From contig NZ_JASXSZ010000001.1 of assembly GCF_030315975.1 (NCBI RefSeq), positions 124,001 to 188,000 on the forward strand: a DNA stretch of 64,000 nt. Direction: 5' to 3'. A model generated the notes under the pieces. That model saw only the letters and a list, made by a program, of their open reading frames with translations, had not been told where the DNA came from and did no database searches. This DNA is from Microbacterium candidum (lineage in GTDB: Bacteria > Actinomycetota > Actinomycetes > Actinomycetales > Microbacteriaceae). Of the stretch, positions 1-8,225 are shown one piece after another (within the stretch, counting starts at the first letter, position 1; each line of letters opens with the position of its first letter). The translations under genes and the position numbers were made by a program.

Positions 1-13
1 TAGGCGAACCTAA

Positions 14-32
14 TTAGGTTCAGCTAACATGA
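14..32 (+). promoter_or_regulatory. DtxR/IdeR-type iron box over the -10 of heme oxygenase
   Basis: The sequence TTAGGTTCAGCTAACATGA matches the DtxR/IdeR consensus (TTAGGTTAGGCTAACCTAA) at 15 of 19 positions. It covers TAACAT at 25-30, a good -10 hexamer lying 6 nt before the ATG at 37. Binding of an iron-loaded repressor would block RNA polymerase, so heme oxygenase should be made when iron is scarce. The match is visible in the sequence; the regulator is inferred from the family consensus. Confidence 0.75.
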
Positions 33-36
33 AGGT

Positions 37-684
37 ATGGCTGACCTCATCCCGTTCTCGACCGCCCTTCGCGAGCGCTCCAGCGGCGCCCACTCCGGCA
101 GCGAACACGCCGGATTCATGGCCGACCTCATCCAGGGCCGCGGGACACGCGATGACTACATCGACCTCACGGCGCAGCACTGGTTCATCTACGACGCCCT
201 CGAGGAGGCCGCCGACCGGATGCGGCACGATCCGGTGGCGTCGGTCTTCATCACCGATGCGCTGACCCGGCTGCCGGCGATCGAGGCCGACCTCGAGTTC
301 CTCCTGGGGCCCGACTGGCGCGACCGCATCGAGCCGCTCCCGGCCACCGAGGAGTACATCGCGCGCATCCGCACCGTCGGAGCGACCTGGCCCGGCGGCT
401 TCGTGGCCCACCACTACACGCGCTACCTCGGCGACCTGTCGGGCGGGCAGTTCATCGGCAGGCTCATGCAGCGTCAGTTCGGGTTCGAGACGAACGGCAT
501 CTCGTTCTACCTGTTCGGCGACATCGCCGACCCTAAGGCCTTCAAGGAGGTCTACCGCGAACAGCTGGATGCGGCGCCGTGGAATGCCGCCGAGCAGGAG
601 CGCGTCATCGACGAGGTCCTGCGCGCCTACGAGTACAACACGGCCGTGTTCGCGGACCTCAGCCGCGCCAAGGCCGCCGCGTAG
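37..684 (+). CDS. hmuO: Heme oxygenase (biliverdin-producing, HmuO family)
   Basis: 215-residue cytosolic enzyme that opens heme to biliverdin, CO and Fe2+, releasing iron from scavenged heme. It aligns in pattern with corynebacterial HmuO: the proximal heme ligand is predicted to be His19 (context SGAHSGSEHAGFM) and the distal-helix glycine motif GDLSGGQ is at about 132-138. The length is normal for the family. The ATG at 37 is the only start after an in-frame TAA at 25, and a -10 hexamer (TAACAT) sits 6 nt upstream, so the mRNA is probably leaderless. The iron box over that -10 fits an iron-acquisition role. No heme transporter genes are in view downstream. Confidence 0.93.
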   Translation: MADLIPFSTALRERSSGAHSGSEHAGFMADLIQGRGTRDDYIDLTAQHWFIYDALEEAADRMRHDPVASVFITDALTRLPAIEADLEFLLGPDWRDRIEPLPATEEYIARIRTVGATWPGGFVAHHYTRYLGDLSGGQFIGRLMQRQFGFETNGISFYLFGDIADPKAFKEVYREQLDAAPWNAAEQERVIDEVLRAYEYNTAVFADLSRAKAAA

Positions 685-690
685 CAGGCG

Positions 691-2076
691 TCAGGAGGCG
701 GATGCGGCCTCCCAGACGCGCTGCATGAACCGCTGCACGTCCGGGTCCACCCGGATGTCGCTCGGGCGGAGCGGTCGCGTGAGGTACAGCCCCTCGAGCG
801 AGGTCAGTCGCGACAGCGCCACGTACGTCTGCCCCGGCGCGAAGGCGCCGGAGCCGAGGTCGACGATCGCGCGGTCATACGTCTTTCCCTGCGACTTGTG
901 GATGGTGACCGCCCACGCGAGCCGGAGCGGGAACTGCGTGAACTCGGCGACGATGTCGCGCGTCAGCTTCTTCGACGACGGGTCGTACGCGTAACGGAAC
1001 CTCTCCCATACGGCGGGCTCGACGTCGTGCTCCTCGCCGTCGACGTCGACGCGCACGGTGCCGCCCGCGATGCGCGTCACGGTGCCGATCGTGCCGTTGA
1101 CCCAGCGCGGTCCCTCCCCGAACTGCTGGGTGTCGTTGCGCAGGAACATCACCTGCGCGCCGACCTTGAGCTTGAGCTCGACGTCGGCCGGGTACACGTC
1201 TCCGCGGCCGAAGTCACCGCTCACCTCGGCGACAGCGGTCTGCTCGCGCCCGCCGAGGTCTGCCAGGTGCTTCGCGTTGATCGCATTGACGCGGTCGTTG
1301 CGCGTCGCGAGCGTGATGATCGGCGCCTCGCCGTCGGTGGAGGGCGGCGGCGTGCGCGCACCCGTGTCATTGAGGACCTTCGCGATGTCGGCCGTCACGC
1401 GGCCGTACCGCACGGCGTTCAGCATCGCCTTGAAGGCGGGGTCGGACTGGCGGTGGATGTCGCGCAGCTCGCGCACGTTCAACGGGGCGCCGTATTCGCC
1501 CTCGCTCAGCATGCCGCCGAGCATCCCTTCGTCGTCCTCGACCCGGCCCGTCCACACGCGCGCGTCGAAGAACCAGAACGAGCGGTAGTGGTCGTCGACG
1601 TACCGGCGCTCGTCGCCGCGCGGCGGCACGGGTGCGAGCTGGTACGGGTCGCCGAACATGACGACCTGCACGCCGCCGAACGGCTCGCGGCGCCGTCCGC
1701 GGGCCTGTCGCAGCGAGCGGTCGATCGCATCCATGAGGTCAGCGCTGACCATCGAGATCTCGTCGATCACGAGCGTGTCGATGGCGTTCAGGATCTTGCG
1801 TGTCGCGTCCGACTGCTCGAGCTCCTGATCGGCGATCAGGCCGATCGGCAGCCGGAAGAGGGAGTGAATCGTCTGCCCCTCGACATTGAGCGCGGCGACC
1901 CCGGTGGGCGCGCACACGACGATCTGCTTCCTCGTGTTCCAGGCGAGGTGCTGCAGCAGCGTCGACTTGCCCGTGCCGGCCCGGCCCGTGACGAAGACGT
2001 GCTCGCGCGTGTCCTCGATCAGCCGGAACAGGGCCTCCTGCTCGGCCGAGAGCTCACGCACGGTCATCCGAACCAT
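691..2076 (-). CDS. Pif1/RecD-like AAA helicase
   Basis: About 461-residue superfamily 1B DNA helicase or helicase-like ATPase. Visible motifs are Walker A GRAGTGKST (about 31-39), Walker B VIDEISM (about 103-109), a GDPYQLAPV motif III-like segment, and a C-terminal UvrD-type TIHKSQGKT followed by TYVALSRLTSLEGLYL (motif VI). This is the arrangement of Pif1-type proteins, which unwind 5'-3' and act on recombination intermediates or structured DNA. Start choice is between ATG 2076 and ATG 2067, only three codons apart; neither has a strong Shine-Dalgarno. It is divergent from the gene at 2122 with a 45-nt shared spacer. The reading frame remains open further upstream, but that stretch overlaps the neighbour and lacks family similarity. 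Confidence 0.85.
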   Translation of the reverse strand: MVRMTVRELSAEQEALFRLIEDTREHVFVTGRAGTGKSTLLQHLAWNTRKQIVVCAPTGVAALNVEGQTIHSLFRLPIGLIADQELEQSDATRKILNAIDTLVIDEISMVSADLMDAIDRSLRQARGRRREPFGGVQVVMFGDPYQLAPVPPRGDERRYVDDHYRSFWFFDARVWTGRVEDDEGMLGGMLSEGEYGAPLNVRELRDIHRQSDPAFKAMLNAVRYGRVTADIAKVLNDTGARTPPPSTDGEAPIITLATRNDRVNAINAKHLADLGGREQTAVAEVSGDFGRGDVYPADVELKLKVGAQVMFLRNDTQQFGEGPRWVNGTIGTVTRIAGGTVRVDVDGEEHDVEPAVWERFRYAYDPSSKKLTRDIVAEFTQFPLRLAWAVTIHKSQGKTYDRAIVDLGSGAFAPGQTYVALSRLTSLEGLYLTRPLRPSDIRVDPDVQRFMQRVWEAASAS

Positions 2077-2109
2077 GCTAGCCGCCAGGGCTTTTCCAGC
2101 CGCCCTTTC

Positions 2110-2115
2110 TAGACT
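2110..2115 (+). promoter_or_regulatory. -10 hexamer TAGACT for a leaderless start
   Basis: TAGACT is followed by 6 nt and then GTG 2122, the spacing expected when transcription begins at the start codon. No convincing -35 element is visible. Confidence 0.6.
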
Positions 2116-2121
2116 GACCCT

Positions 2122-3381
2122 GTGGGCCAGGGGGGTGCGCACGCGCACGATGCGACGACGGATGCCGCGGCATCCGTCTCGGAGGCGACCCTGCCGCCGC
2201 CCCCTCCTCCGCCGCCGCTCCCTCCCTCGCTTCCCGCGGACCCGCGGTCGGTCGACGCCGACACGACGCCGACGGACGTCGTGGATGCCCCGGCCGCACC
2301 GATCGCGGCTGTGCCGCCTGCATCCGCGGAATCGCCCCCATCCGCCGCGCGGAAGCGCTCCCTCGCGCGCGACCTGACCCTGCTCGGCGCGGTCGGGGTG
2401 CTGCTGGTCGCCGCGCTCGGCGCCGGCACGGCCACCCTGTTCCAGCAGTTCTACAGCCCGACCGCGTTCGTGACGCGCTACCTGGAGATGCTCGCCGACC
2501 ACGACGCGGCGGACGCGCTCGCTGTGCCCGGCGTCACCGTGGACTCCTCCGAACTCGTCGCCGCCGGGCTCCCGGAGCGCGCCTCGGACGCGCTGCTGCG
2601 GCAGTCCGCGCTCGGCTCCCTCACCGACATCCACGCCGTCAAGACCGTGGACCACGACGGCATCACGACCGTCACCGTCGCCTATTCGGCAGGCGGACAC
2701 CCCGGCACCAGCGACTTCGACGTCGAGCGGGCCGGATGGATCGGCATCGCGCCGGCATGGCGGTTCGCGAGCAGCCCGCTGGCAGTCGTGGATCTGACGG
2801 TGCGCGGGTCGATGCAGTTCAGCGTCAACGGATTCGAGGTCGACAAGAGGCAGGTCTCCGCCGAGGCCGCGGACGACCCGCTTGCCGCCGTGCCGCTGCT
2901 CGTCTTCTCGCCGGGACTGTACTCAGTGACCGTCGACACCCCGATCTCCCAATCGCCCGGCATCGCGGTGCTCTCGAACACGCCGATGAAGGCGACGCCC
3001 ATCGACATCCAGGCGCAGCCGACGAAGCAGTTCGAGAAGGCCGTGCAGACGCGCGTGCACGACTTCCTCACCGCGTGCGCGACGCAGAAGGTGCTCCAGC
3101 CGACGGCGTGCCCGTTCGGCTATGTCGTCGACAACCGCATCACGGCGCCGCCGACCTGGTCGATGGTGTCGCAGCCGGCCATCGCGCTCTCGCCCTTCGG
3201 CGCCGGCTGGAAGATCGATCCCGCCCACGCCGTCGCCCATATCAAGGTCGACGTGCGCTCGCTGTTCGACGGCTCGATCCGGCACGTGAACGAGGATGTC
3301 GAGTTCATCGTCACCGGCACCGTGACGTCTCAGCCCGACGGCTCCGCCGCCATCAGCGTGACGGGCATCGACCCCGACTGA
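2122..3381 (+). CDS. Membrane-anchored extracellular protein, unknown function
   Basis: 419 residues. The N-terminal ~75 residues are Pro/Ala/Ser-rich and probably cytosolic and disordered. One transmembrane helix follows at about 91-112 (LLGAVGVLLVAALGAGTATL), and the remaining ~300 residues would be outside the cell. That part reads as alpha/beta-rich, with two DUF4878-like or NTF2-like segments suggested by pattern only. It starts at GTG 2122 with a -10 hexamer 6 nt upstream. I do not recognise a specific family. The topology resembles actinobacterial single-pass proteins with an unstructured cytosolic head, some of which sense envelope stress, but that is inference. Confidence 0.7.
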   Translation: MGQGGAHAHDATTDAAASVSEATLPPPPPPPPLPPSLPADPRSVDADTTPTDVVDAPAAPIAAVPPASAESPPSAARKRSLARDLTLLGAVGVLLVAALGAGTATLFQQFYSPTAFVTRYLEMLADHDAADALAVPGVTVDSSELVAAGLPERASDALLRQSALGSLTDIHAVKTVDHDGITTVTVAYSAGGHPGTSDFDVERAGWIGIAPAWRFASSPLAVVDLTVRGSMQFSVNGFEVDKRQVSAEAADDPLAAVPLLVFSPGLYSVTVDTPISQSPGIAVLSNTPMKATPIDIQAQPTKQFEKAVQTRVHDFLTACATQKVLQPTACPFGYVVDNRITAPPTWSMVSQPAIALSPFGAGWKIDPAHAVAHIKVDVRSLFDGSIRHVNEDVEFIVTGTVTSQPDGSAAISVTGIDPD

Positions 3382-3399
3382 TAGTTCTCGGAGATCCCC

Positions 3400-3472
3400 G
3401 CGCTTCGTCTCGGTCGTCCCCACGCCCCTCGCTCGACGACCGACCGGGAGAAGCCGCCCTCGCTCGTTGAGC
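3400..3472. repeat. Degenerate REP-like repeat copies in spacer
   Basis: The spacer between the convergent genes ending at 3381 and 3486 contains CGCTTCGTCTCGGTCGT, CTCGCTCGACGACCG and CTCGCTCGTTGAGCA. These are worn versions of the repeat family seen intact at 22280, 32424 and 34040. No clear hairpin terminator was found here. Confidence 0.5.
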
Positions 3473-3485
3473 AGTCGGCAGAACG

Positions 3486-5468
3486 TCAGTGGCCGGCGGT
3501 GGTGCGGGCGTCGCGCTCGGCCAGGGCCGCGAGGCGTGCGTTGTACTCCTCGAGCTCGGCATCTCCCGTGCGATCGGCATGCCGGTCACGGCGCTTCTGC
3601 AGCTTCTCGTCGCTGCGGCTCCACTGGATCGCGACGACGATCGCGAGGATGAGCGTCGGGATCTCCCCGATCGACCACGCCGCACCACCGCCGATGTACT
3701 GGTCGTCGAGCGGCGTCGGACCCCACGTCCGGCCCATCGACCCGAACCACTCGGCGACCATGAGCCCCGTCTGCATCATGATCGCGATGCCGAAGAACGC
3801 GTGGATCGCCATGACGCCGATGAGCGTCAGCAGCCGGAACGCATACGGCGCCCGGTACGGCACCGGGTCGATGCCGATGAGCGACTGCACGAACAGGTAG
3901 CCGGTGATGAGGAAGTGGACCGTCATCCACTCGTGCCCCAGGTGGTCGTACAGCGACCAGCGGAACAGATCCGTGTAGTAGAAGATCCACAGCGACCCGA
4001 CGAAGAGGCCGGCCGCCACCCACGGGTTCGTCAGGACCCGCGCGAGCGGCGTGTGCACGGCCCACAGGATCCACTCGCGTCCGCCGCGGGATCCGTCACC
4101 CCGCTTGTGGATGCTGCGCGCAGCCAGCGTCACCGGAGCCCCCGTGACGAGCAGCAGCGGGATCGCCATCGTCAGGAGCATGTGCCCGATCATGTGCACG
4201 CTGAACAGGTAGTCCGCGTACGCGTTCACCGGACCGCACGTGACCCAGAAGAGCGCCAGCATCCCGAGCACCCACATGACGGTGCGGTAGATCGGCCAGT
4301 GGTCGCCGCGCCGATGCAGGCGCCAGGCGCCCGCGAGGTAGAAGAAGAGGCCGAAGCCGACGACGAACACCCACAGCAGGTCGATGTTCCACTCGGTGAA
4401 CCAGCGGGCGAGCGTCAGCTCGGGCGGGAGCGACGCCTTCGTGAGCCATTCGGCCGGGGTCGGGAAGGATGTGGGGACCTCTCCGGCGGGCGGCGCGGTG
4501 CGGGCGAGGGCGGCTGCGGCGCCGCTCGCGACGCCCATGACGGCGAGCTCGACGACGATCAGGCGCCAGAACAGGCGGGACACCGCATCCTCTCGCAGTC
4601 GACCGATCAGGCGCGTGCGGTAGATCGCGCCGAGGAATCCGATCGTGAGAAGGGCGACCACCTTCACGGCGAGGATCAGGCCGTACGGCGAGAACAGCCC
4701 GGCGATCGTGCCGATGGCGACGAGGGCGCGCGCGACGCCGGACACCGCGACGACGACGAACGAGACGAGCGCGATCGTCGAGTAACGCTCGAGAACGCGC
4801 CCGAGCTCTCTCCGGCCGAGCAGCGGCCGCACGATCACGACCGTGAGGAGACCGCCGATCCACGCCGCCGCGCCCATCATGTGCAGGATGAGCGACGTCG
4901 CTGCGATGTTGTGGGTCGCGAGATCCCCGGAGTGGCCCTGCGTCCCCATCGGGACGAGGGTGGCCAGCGCGACGAGGGCGACGACGAGCGTGCCCGTCCA
5001 CGAGCGGACGGCGAAGGTCAGCACGGTCAGGAGCGCGCCGGCGACGGTCGTGATGAGCCACGTGCGGCCGAGCTCGGTCTGCACGAGGAAGTCGGCCAGC
5101 TGCTGACCGGACTGCAGGCCCAGATCGACCTTCGGGTTGAACGCATTGAGGTACGTGAGGTAGCCGGTGACACCGGCGGCGACCGTGAAGACGGCGGCGG
5201 AGACGGATGCCACATCCGCCGCCCGCTCGAACGGCTTCTCCCCGGCACGCAGCGCATACAGGGCCAGGATGAGCGACCCGACCATTCCCGCCGCCGACAG
5301 ATTCACGACCATCGTCGTGATCGGAAGGCCCCAGCGCACGACGGGGCCGGGATCCGCGATCAGGAGGGGCGCCGCACCGCCGCCGACCGCGAGCGCCCAG
5401 ATCAGGGCGACGAGCGCGGCCGCGGCGAGGATCGCAGGCCCGAGAGCCCGCAGGGCGCGGGGATTCAC
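3486..5468 (-). CDS. CopD domain / cytochrome c oxidase assembly (CtaG) fusion protein
   Basis: 660-residue polytopic membrane protein with about 15 hydrophobic helices. The N-terminal half (about 1-310) has the CopD copper-transport fold pattern; the C-terminal half (about 345-640) matches the CtaG/Caa3 assembly family (segments such as VTCGPVNAYADYLFSVHMIGHMLLTMAIP). The fusion is typical of Microbacteriaceae and is thought to deliver copper across the membrane for cytochrome oxidase. The final ~35 residues form a charged cytosolic tail. It starts at GTG 5468 with TAGGCT 6 nt upstream, so it is probably leaderless. It is transcribed alone, after the HU terminator. Confidence 0.9.
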   Translation of the reverse strand: MNPRALRALGPAILAAAALVALIWALAVGGGAAPLLIADPGPVVRWGLPITTMVVNLSAAGMVGSLILALYALRAGEKPFERAADVASVSAAVFTVAAGVTGYLTYLNAFNPKVDLGLQSGQQLADFLVQTELGRTWLITTVAGALLTVLTFAVRSWTGTLVVALVALATLVPMGTQGHSGDLATHNIAATSLILHMMGAAAWIGGLLTVVIVRPLLGRRELGRVLERYSTIALVSFVVVAVSGVARALVAIGTIAGLFSPYGLILAVKVVALLTIGFLGAIYRTRLIGRLREDAVSRLFWRLIVVELAVMGVASGAAAALARTAPPAGEVPTSFPTPAEWLTKASLPPELTLARWFTEWNIDLLWVFVVGFGLFFYLAGAWRLHRRGDHWPIYRTVMWVLGMLALFWVTCGPVNAYADYLFSVHMIGHMLLTMAIPLLLVTGAPVTLAARSIHKRGDGSRGGREWILWAVHTPLARVLTNPWVAAGLFVGSLWIFYYTDLFRWSLYDHLGHEWMTVHFLITGYLFVQSLIGIDPVPYRAPYAFRLLTLIGVMAIHAFFGIAIMMQTGLMVAEWFGSMGRTWGPTPLDDQYIGGGAAWSIGEIPTLILAIVVAIQWSRSDEKLQKRRDRHADRTGDAELEEYNARLAALAERDARTTAGH

Positions 5469-5474
5469 CCTACA

Positions 5475-5480
5475 AGCCTA
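5475..5480 (-). promoter_or_regulatory. -10 hexamer TAGGCT for the CopD-CtaG gene
   Basis: On the minus strand TAGGCT is followed by 6 nt (tgtagg) and GTG 5468. This matches the leaderless pattern seen at several other genes in the window. Confidence 0.6.
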
Positions 5481-5503
5481 CGTTGCGGCGCCCGTGGGAC
5501 AGA

Positions 5504-5542
5504 CGAGAGGGGGATGCCGCGGCTCGCGGCATCCCCCTCTCG
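5504..5542 (-). terminator. Hairpin terminator after HU
   Basis: Perfect 18-bp stem (5504-5521 with 5525-5542) with a 3-nt loop, just downstream of the HU stop at 5555. No long U-tract follows, as is usual for high-GC actinobacteria. It separates HU from the CopD-CtaG promoter. Confidence 0.8.
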
Positions 5543-5554
5543 TGGAAGCGTCGG

Positions 5555-5842
5555 TTACTTGACCGCAGCCTTGAGCTTCGAGCCGGCGGTGACCTTCACG
5601 CGCTTGCCCGCGGGGATCTTGATCTCGGCGCCGGTCTGCGGGTTGCGGCCGGTGCGGGCGGCCGTCGAAACCTGCTCGAAGGCGATCCAGCCGGGGATCG
5701 AGACCTTGTTGCCCTTGGCGACGGCGTCGGAGACGGTGGCGAAGAGAGAGTCGAGCACGCCCGAGACGGCAGCCTGGCTCTGGCCGGTTGCGCTGGCGAT
5801 GCTCGCGACGAGCTCGGTCTTGGTGATGGACTTGTCAGCCAT
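5555..5842 (-). CDS. hup: HU-family DNA-binding protein
   Basis: 95-residue nucleoid protein that bends and compacts DNA as a dimer. The HU signature is clear: helical N-terminus beginning MADKSITKTELVASIA, then the arm region with GRNPQTGAEIKIPAGKRVKV. It is the short form without the Lys/Ala-rich tail of mycobacterial HupB. GGAGG lies 7-11 nt before ATG 5842. TATATT at 5935-5940 (minus strand) is a strong -10, implying a leader of about 85 nt. Two palindromes overlap the region upstream of that -10. Confidence 0.95.
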   Translation of the reverse strand: MADKSITKTELVASIASATGQSQAAVSGVLDSLFATVSDAVAKGNKVSIPGWIAFEQVSTAARTGRNPQTGAEIKIPAGKRVKVTAGSKLKAAVK

Positions 5843-5934
5843 TGTGGATGTCCTCCGGAGCGATCGATCGATCGCCCTTCTTGCAACGGACCTGAGGACT
5901 CGCGCCCCCCGGCTGGTCGGTTCGACCGCCCCCG

Positions 5935-5973
5935 AATATACCGAGATTCCGCGGAATCTCGCGGAATTCCGCG
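5935..5973 (-). promoter_or_regulatory. HU promoter with two adjacent palindromes
   Basis: TATATT (minus strand, 5940 to 5935) is the likely -10. Directly upstream sit a perfect 18-bp palindrome, GAGATTCCGCGGAATCTC (5943-5960), and a perfect 14-bp palindrome, CGCGGAATTCCGCG (5960-5973). No consensus -35 is visible, so the palindromes may be regulator sites. Because they also lie directly after the stop codon of the esterase gene at 5975, a terminator role for that gene is possible. Confidence 0.55.
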
Positions 5974-5974
5974 C

Positions 5975-7162
5975 TTAAGACGTCATCTCGGCGGCGTGTC
6001 GCTGTGACTGGTGTTGCTGAAGTGACGATTGTTGCGCACCGTGAAGGGTGCGCAGCGCACCGACGACCTCCGCCTCCCAGCGCCGCGCGGCCGCCAGGGC
6101 ACCCGTGAAGATCGGGATGTCATGCGTCACACCGAGGTATCGCACGGCGCTCGCCTCGACCCCTGCCGCCCGCAGCGCCGCCGCATAGGCGGCGCCTTCG
6201 CCGCGCAGCGGGTCGTACTCGGCCGTCAGGATGAGCGCCGGCGGCAGCCCTGCGTGGCCGCCGGCCAGCAGCGGCGACGCGTACGGCTCTCTGGCGCGTG
6301 ACGTGCGGCCGAGGTACGTGCGGCGCACCGACCACATCTCCCGCAGGGCGAGGATGCTCGGGATGCCGACGGCCCGCGTCGGCGCCAGGTCGATGTGGCG
6401 GCCGGTGAGGTCGACGACGGGCACCTCGAGGATCTGCAGCCGGATCGGATGCCCCGCCCTGTCGCGGTTCATGAGCGTCAGCGCGGCCGCGAGGCATCCA
6501 CCAGCCGACGTCCCCGCGACGCCCACGCGCTCCGCGTCGATCCCCAGCTCGTCCGCGTTGCGGATCATCCAGTCGAATGCGGCGTAGACCTGCTCGACCT
6601 GTGTCGGGTAGCGGTGCTCGGGCGCGAGCGCGTAGTCGACCGACACGATCGCGACTCCGGATGCGGCGGCCCGGCGGCGGGCCGCCGCATCCGTCGTCGG
6701 GTAGTCGATGCCGCCGATGCGAAAGGCCCCGCCGTAGAGGGTCAGACACGCGGGGATCAGTCCCTGGGCGTCGGGACGGTAGATCCGCACCAGGACATCG
6801 GGGTAGCCGGTCACCGGAACGACGTGCTCGGTCGTCGGGATGTCGGGGCCGGGGGTGCCGACGGTGCGGAGCTCCGTGCGGTCCCACGCGATCGCCGCGC
6901 GACGGTGCCTCGCGCGCGCTTCGCGTGGAGAGGGCGTGCGCGGCGGCGACTGGGCGGTCGGCGCCGATGCGGCCGGTGCCGATGCGGGAGCGGACGACTC
7001 TGACGGCGCCCCGGCAGACGCCGCGGCCGCGGACGGCGCGGCCGCGGTCTTCGCCGGCCGGCGCATCCATGACAGCCGACCCTTGAGGTCGCCGAGTGCC
7101 TGGTCGATGAGATAACGGCGATGCGCGTGCAGACGCTCGGCGAAGAGAGGGTCGAGCGGCAT
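5975..7162 (-). CDS. Alpha/beta hydrolase, hormone-sensitive-lipase (HSL) type esterase
   Basis: 395 residues. The catalytic domain covers about 95-380. The oxyanion segment reads LYGGAFRIGG, a variant of HGGGF in which the first His is Tyr. The nucleophile elbow is GTSAGG (Ser about 219), the acid is in AEYDPLRGEG and the histidine in GVTHDIPIF. HSL-type enzymes hydrolyse short acyl esters or lactones. Residues about 38-95 are an Ala/Pro/Ser-rich linker after a short helical N-terminus, which is unusual for the family. No signal peptide is evident, so it is probably cytosolic. The true substrate is unknown. Confidence 0.85.
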   Translation of the reverse strand: MPLDPLFAERLHAHRRYLIDQALGDLKGRLSWMRRPAKTAAAPSAAAASAGAPSESSAPASAPAASAPTAQSPPRTPSPREARARHRRAAIAWDRTELRTVGTPGPDIPTTEHVVPVTGYPDVLVRIYRPDAQGLIPACLTLYGGAFRIGGIDYPTTDAAARRRAAASGVAIVSVDYALAPEHRYPTQVEQVYAAFDWMIRNADELGIDAERVGVAGTSAGGCLAAALTLMNRDRAGHPIRLQILEVPVVDLTGRHIDLAPTRAVGIPSILALREMWSVRRTYLGRTSRAREPYASPLLAGGHAGLPPALILTAEYDPLRGEGAAYAAALRAAGVEASAVRYLGVTHDIPIFTGALAAARRWEAEVVGALRTLHGAQQSSLQQHQSQRHAAEMTS

Positions 7163-7260
7163 TCCGTGATTCTACGACTCCGGCATCAGCGCGTCTCAAG
7201 GTTCGAGCCCCGAGGCCGGGGGTTCGCCTCGAAACCGGGCGCGAAGCATCCTGGATCGAC

Positions 7261-7295
7261 GAAAGCCCCCTGGTTCGGGGAACCAGGGGGCTTTC
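7261..7295 (-). terminator. Hairpin terminator of the rpmB-rpmG-rpsN operon
   Basis: Perfect 15-bp stem (7261-7275 with 7281-7295) and a 5-nt loop, starting 18 nt downstream of the rpsN stop. Confidence 0.85.
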
Positions 7296-7312
7296 GGAGT
7301 GTCAGCGGATGC

Positions 7313-7618
7313 TCACCAGCTCGACTTGGTCACGCCGGGCAGCTCGCCACGGTGCGCCATGTCACGGAAGCGGACACGCGAGATGCCGAACTTCGTGAGG
7401 ACACCGCGGGGGCGGCCGTCGATGACGTCGCGGCTGCGCACGCGCACCGGCGACGCGTCGCGCGGGAGCTTCTGCAGGCCGACGCGAGCGGCCTCGCGCT
7501 GCTCGTCGGTCGAGTTGGGGTCGATGAGCTGCTTCTTCAGCTCAGCGCGCTTGGCCGCGTAACGCTCCACGACGACCTTGCGCTGCTCGTTGCGAGCGAT
7601 CTTGCTCTTCTTCGCCAT
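7313..7618 (-). CDS. rpsN: 30S ribosomal protein S14 (zinc-free type)
   Basis: 101-residue S14 of the long, cysteine-free form; the zinc-binding CxxC pairs of the short form are absent. The C-terminal [20 protein letters not shown] block is diagnostic. It assembles into the head of the 30S subunit. GAGAGGAG precedes ATG 7618, and the start is 3 nt after the rpmG stop, so the three genes are one operon. Confidence 0.97.
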   Translation of the reverse strand: MAKKSKIARNEQRKVVVERYAAKRAELKKQLIDPNSTDEQREAARVGLQKLPRDASPVRVRSRDVIDGRPRGVLTKFGISRVRFRDMAHRGELPGVTKSSW

Positions 7619-7621
7619 GTG

Positions 7622-7792
7622 TCAGCGCTCCTCTCGGAATTCGACGTGCTTGCGCACCACCGGGTCGTACTTCTTGAGCACGATGCGGTCGGGGTTGTTG
7701 CGGCGGTTCTTGCGCGTGACGTAGGTGTAACCCGTGCCCGCGGTCGAACGCAGCTTGATGATCGGACGGACGTCCTGAGCCTTCTTCGCCAT
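7622..7792 (-). CDS. rpmG: 50S ribosomal protein L33 (zinc-free type)
   Basis: 56 residues, beginning [20 protein letters not shown] and ending [12 protein letters not shown]. The [22 protein letters not shown] core identifies L33. All four cysteines of the zinc form are missing. The start codon overlaps the rpmB stop (TAATG), indicating translational coupling. Confidence 0.95.
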   Translation of the reverse strand: MAKKAQDVRPIIKLRSTAGTGYTYVTRKNRRNNPDRIVLKKYDPVVRKHVEFREER

Positions 7793-8028
7793 TAGAGCTT
7801 CACACCCTTCGCGAGGAGGTCCTTCACGACCGACTCGATGCCGCGCGCGTCGATCACCTTGATGCCCTTGGCGGACACGTTGAGCGTGATCTTACGACCC
7901 AGCGACGGGACGAAGTAGGTCTTCTTCTGCACGTTCGGGTCGAAGCGGCGCTTCGTCCGGCGGTGCGAGTGCGAGATGTTGTGACCGAAGCCGGGAACCG
8001 CTCCGGTCACCTGGCACACTGCTGCCAT
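7792..8028 (-). CDS. rpmB: 50S ribosomal protein L28 (zinc-free type)
   Basis: 78 residues starting [20 protein letters not shown]; the [13 protein letters not shown] segment is characteristic of L28. Only one cysteine remains, so it cannot form the zinc ribbon of C+ L28. ATG 8028 is preferred over an upstream in-frame start at 8073 because family members begin at this Met; GAAGGAG lies upstream at the usual distance. It is the first gene of the operon, with a leader of about 135 nt from the promoter at 8171. Confidence 0.95.
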   Translation of the reverse strand: MAAVCQVTGAVPGFGHNISHSHRRTKRRFDPNVQKKTYFVPSLGRKITLNVSAKGIKVIDARGIESVVKDLLAKGVKL

Positions 8029-8170
8029 TTCGGTGACTCCTTCAATACCGTGAGGCCGGACGGCCCCACCCAAGATCCCTTGTCTGTTCCCACGCTGCAG
8101 CGGACCGTTTCCGGCCCGGATGTCATTGTGGGAGCGAACTGCGCACAGGAGAGCGCGCAGACAAAGAGTC

Positions 8171-8176
8171 AGTCTA
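8171..8176 (-). promoter_or_regulatory. -10 hexamer TAGACT for rpmB-rpmG-rpsN
   Basis: TAGACT on the minus strand predicts a start near 8164 and a leader of about 135 nt before rpmB. No Zur-like palindrome was recognised between this element and the gene. Confidence 0.5.
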
Positions 8177-8225
8177 GCATGGCGGGGCGTGTCGCCTTGA
8201 CTCGGGCGATCGCCTCCATCGTTCG

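Noticed and set aside
3489..5978. Long plus-strand open frame (829 codons) opposite the CopD-CtaG gene
   Set aside because: It is the antisense frame of a well-recognised membrane protein; its translation is Arg/Glu/Asp-rich low complexity with no domain, a normal artefact of high-GC coding DNA.
8029..8180. Zur box before rpmB
   Set aside because: No palindrome of the TGA(A/G)AATNATT(A/T)TCA type could be found by eye in the leader or promoter.
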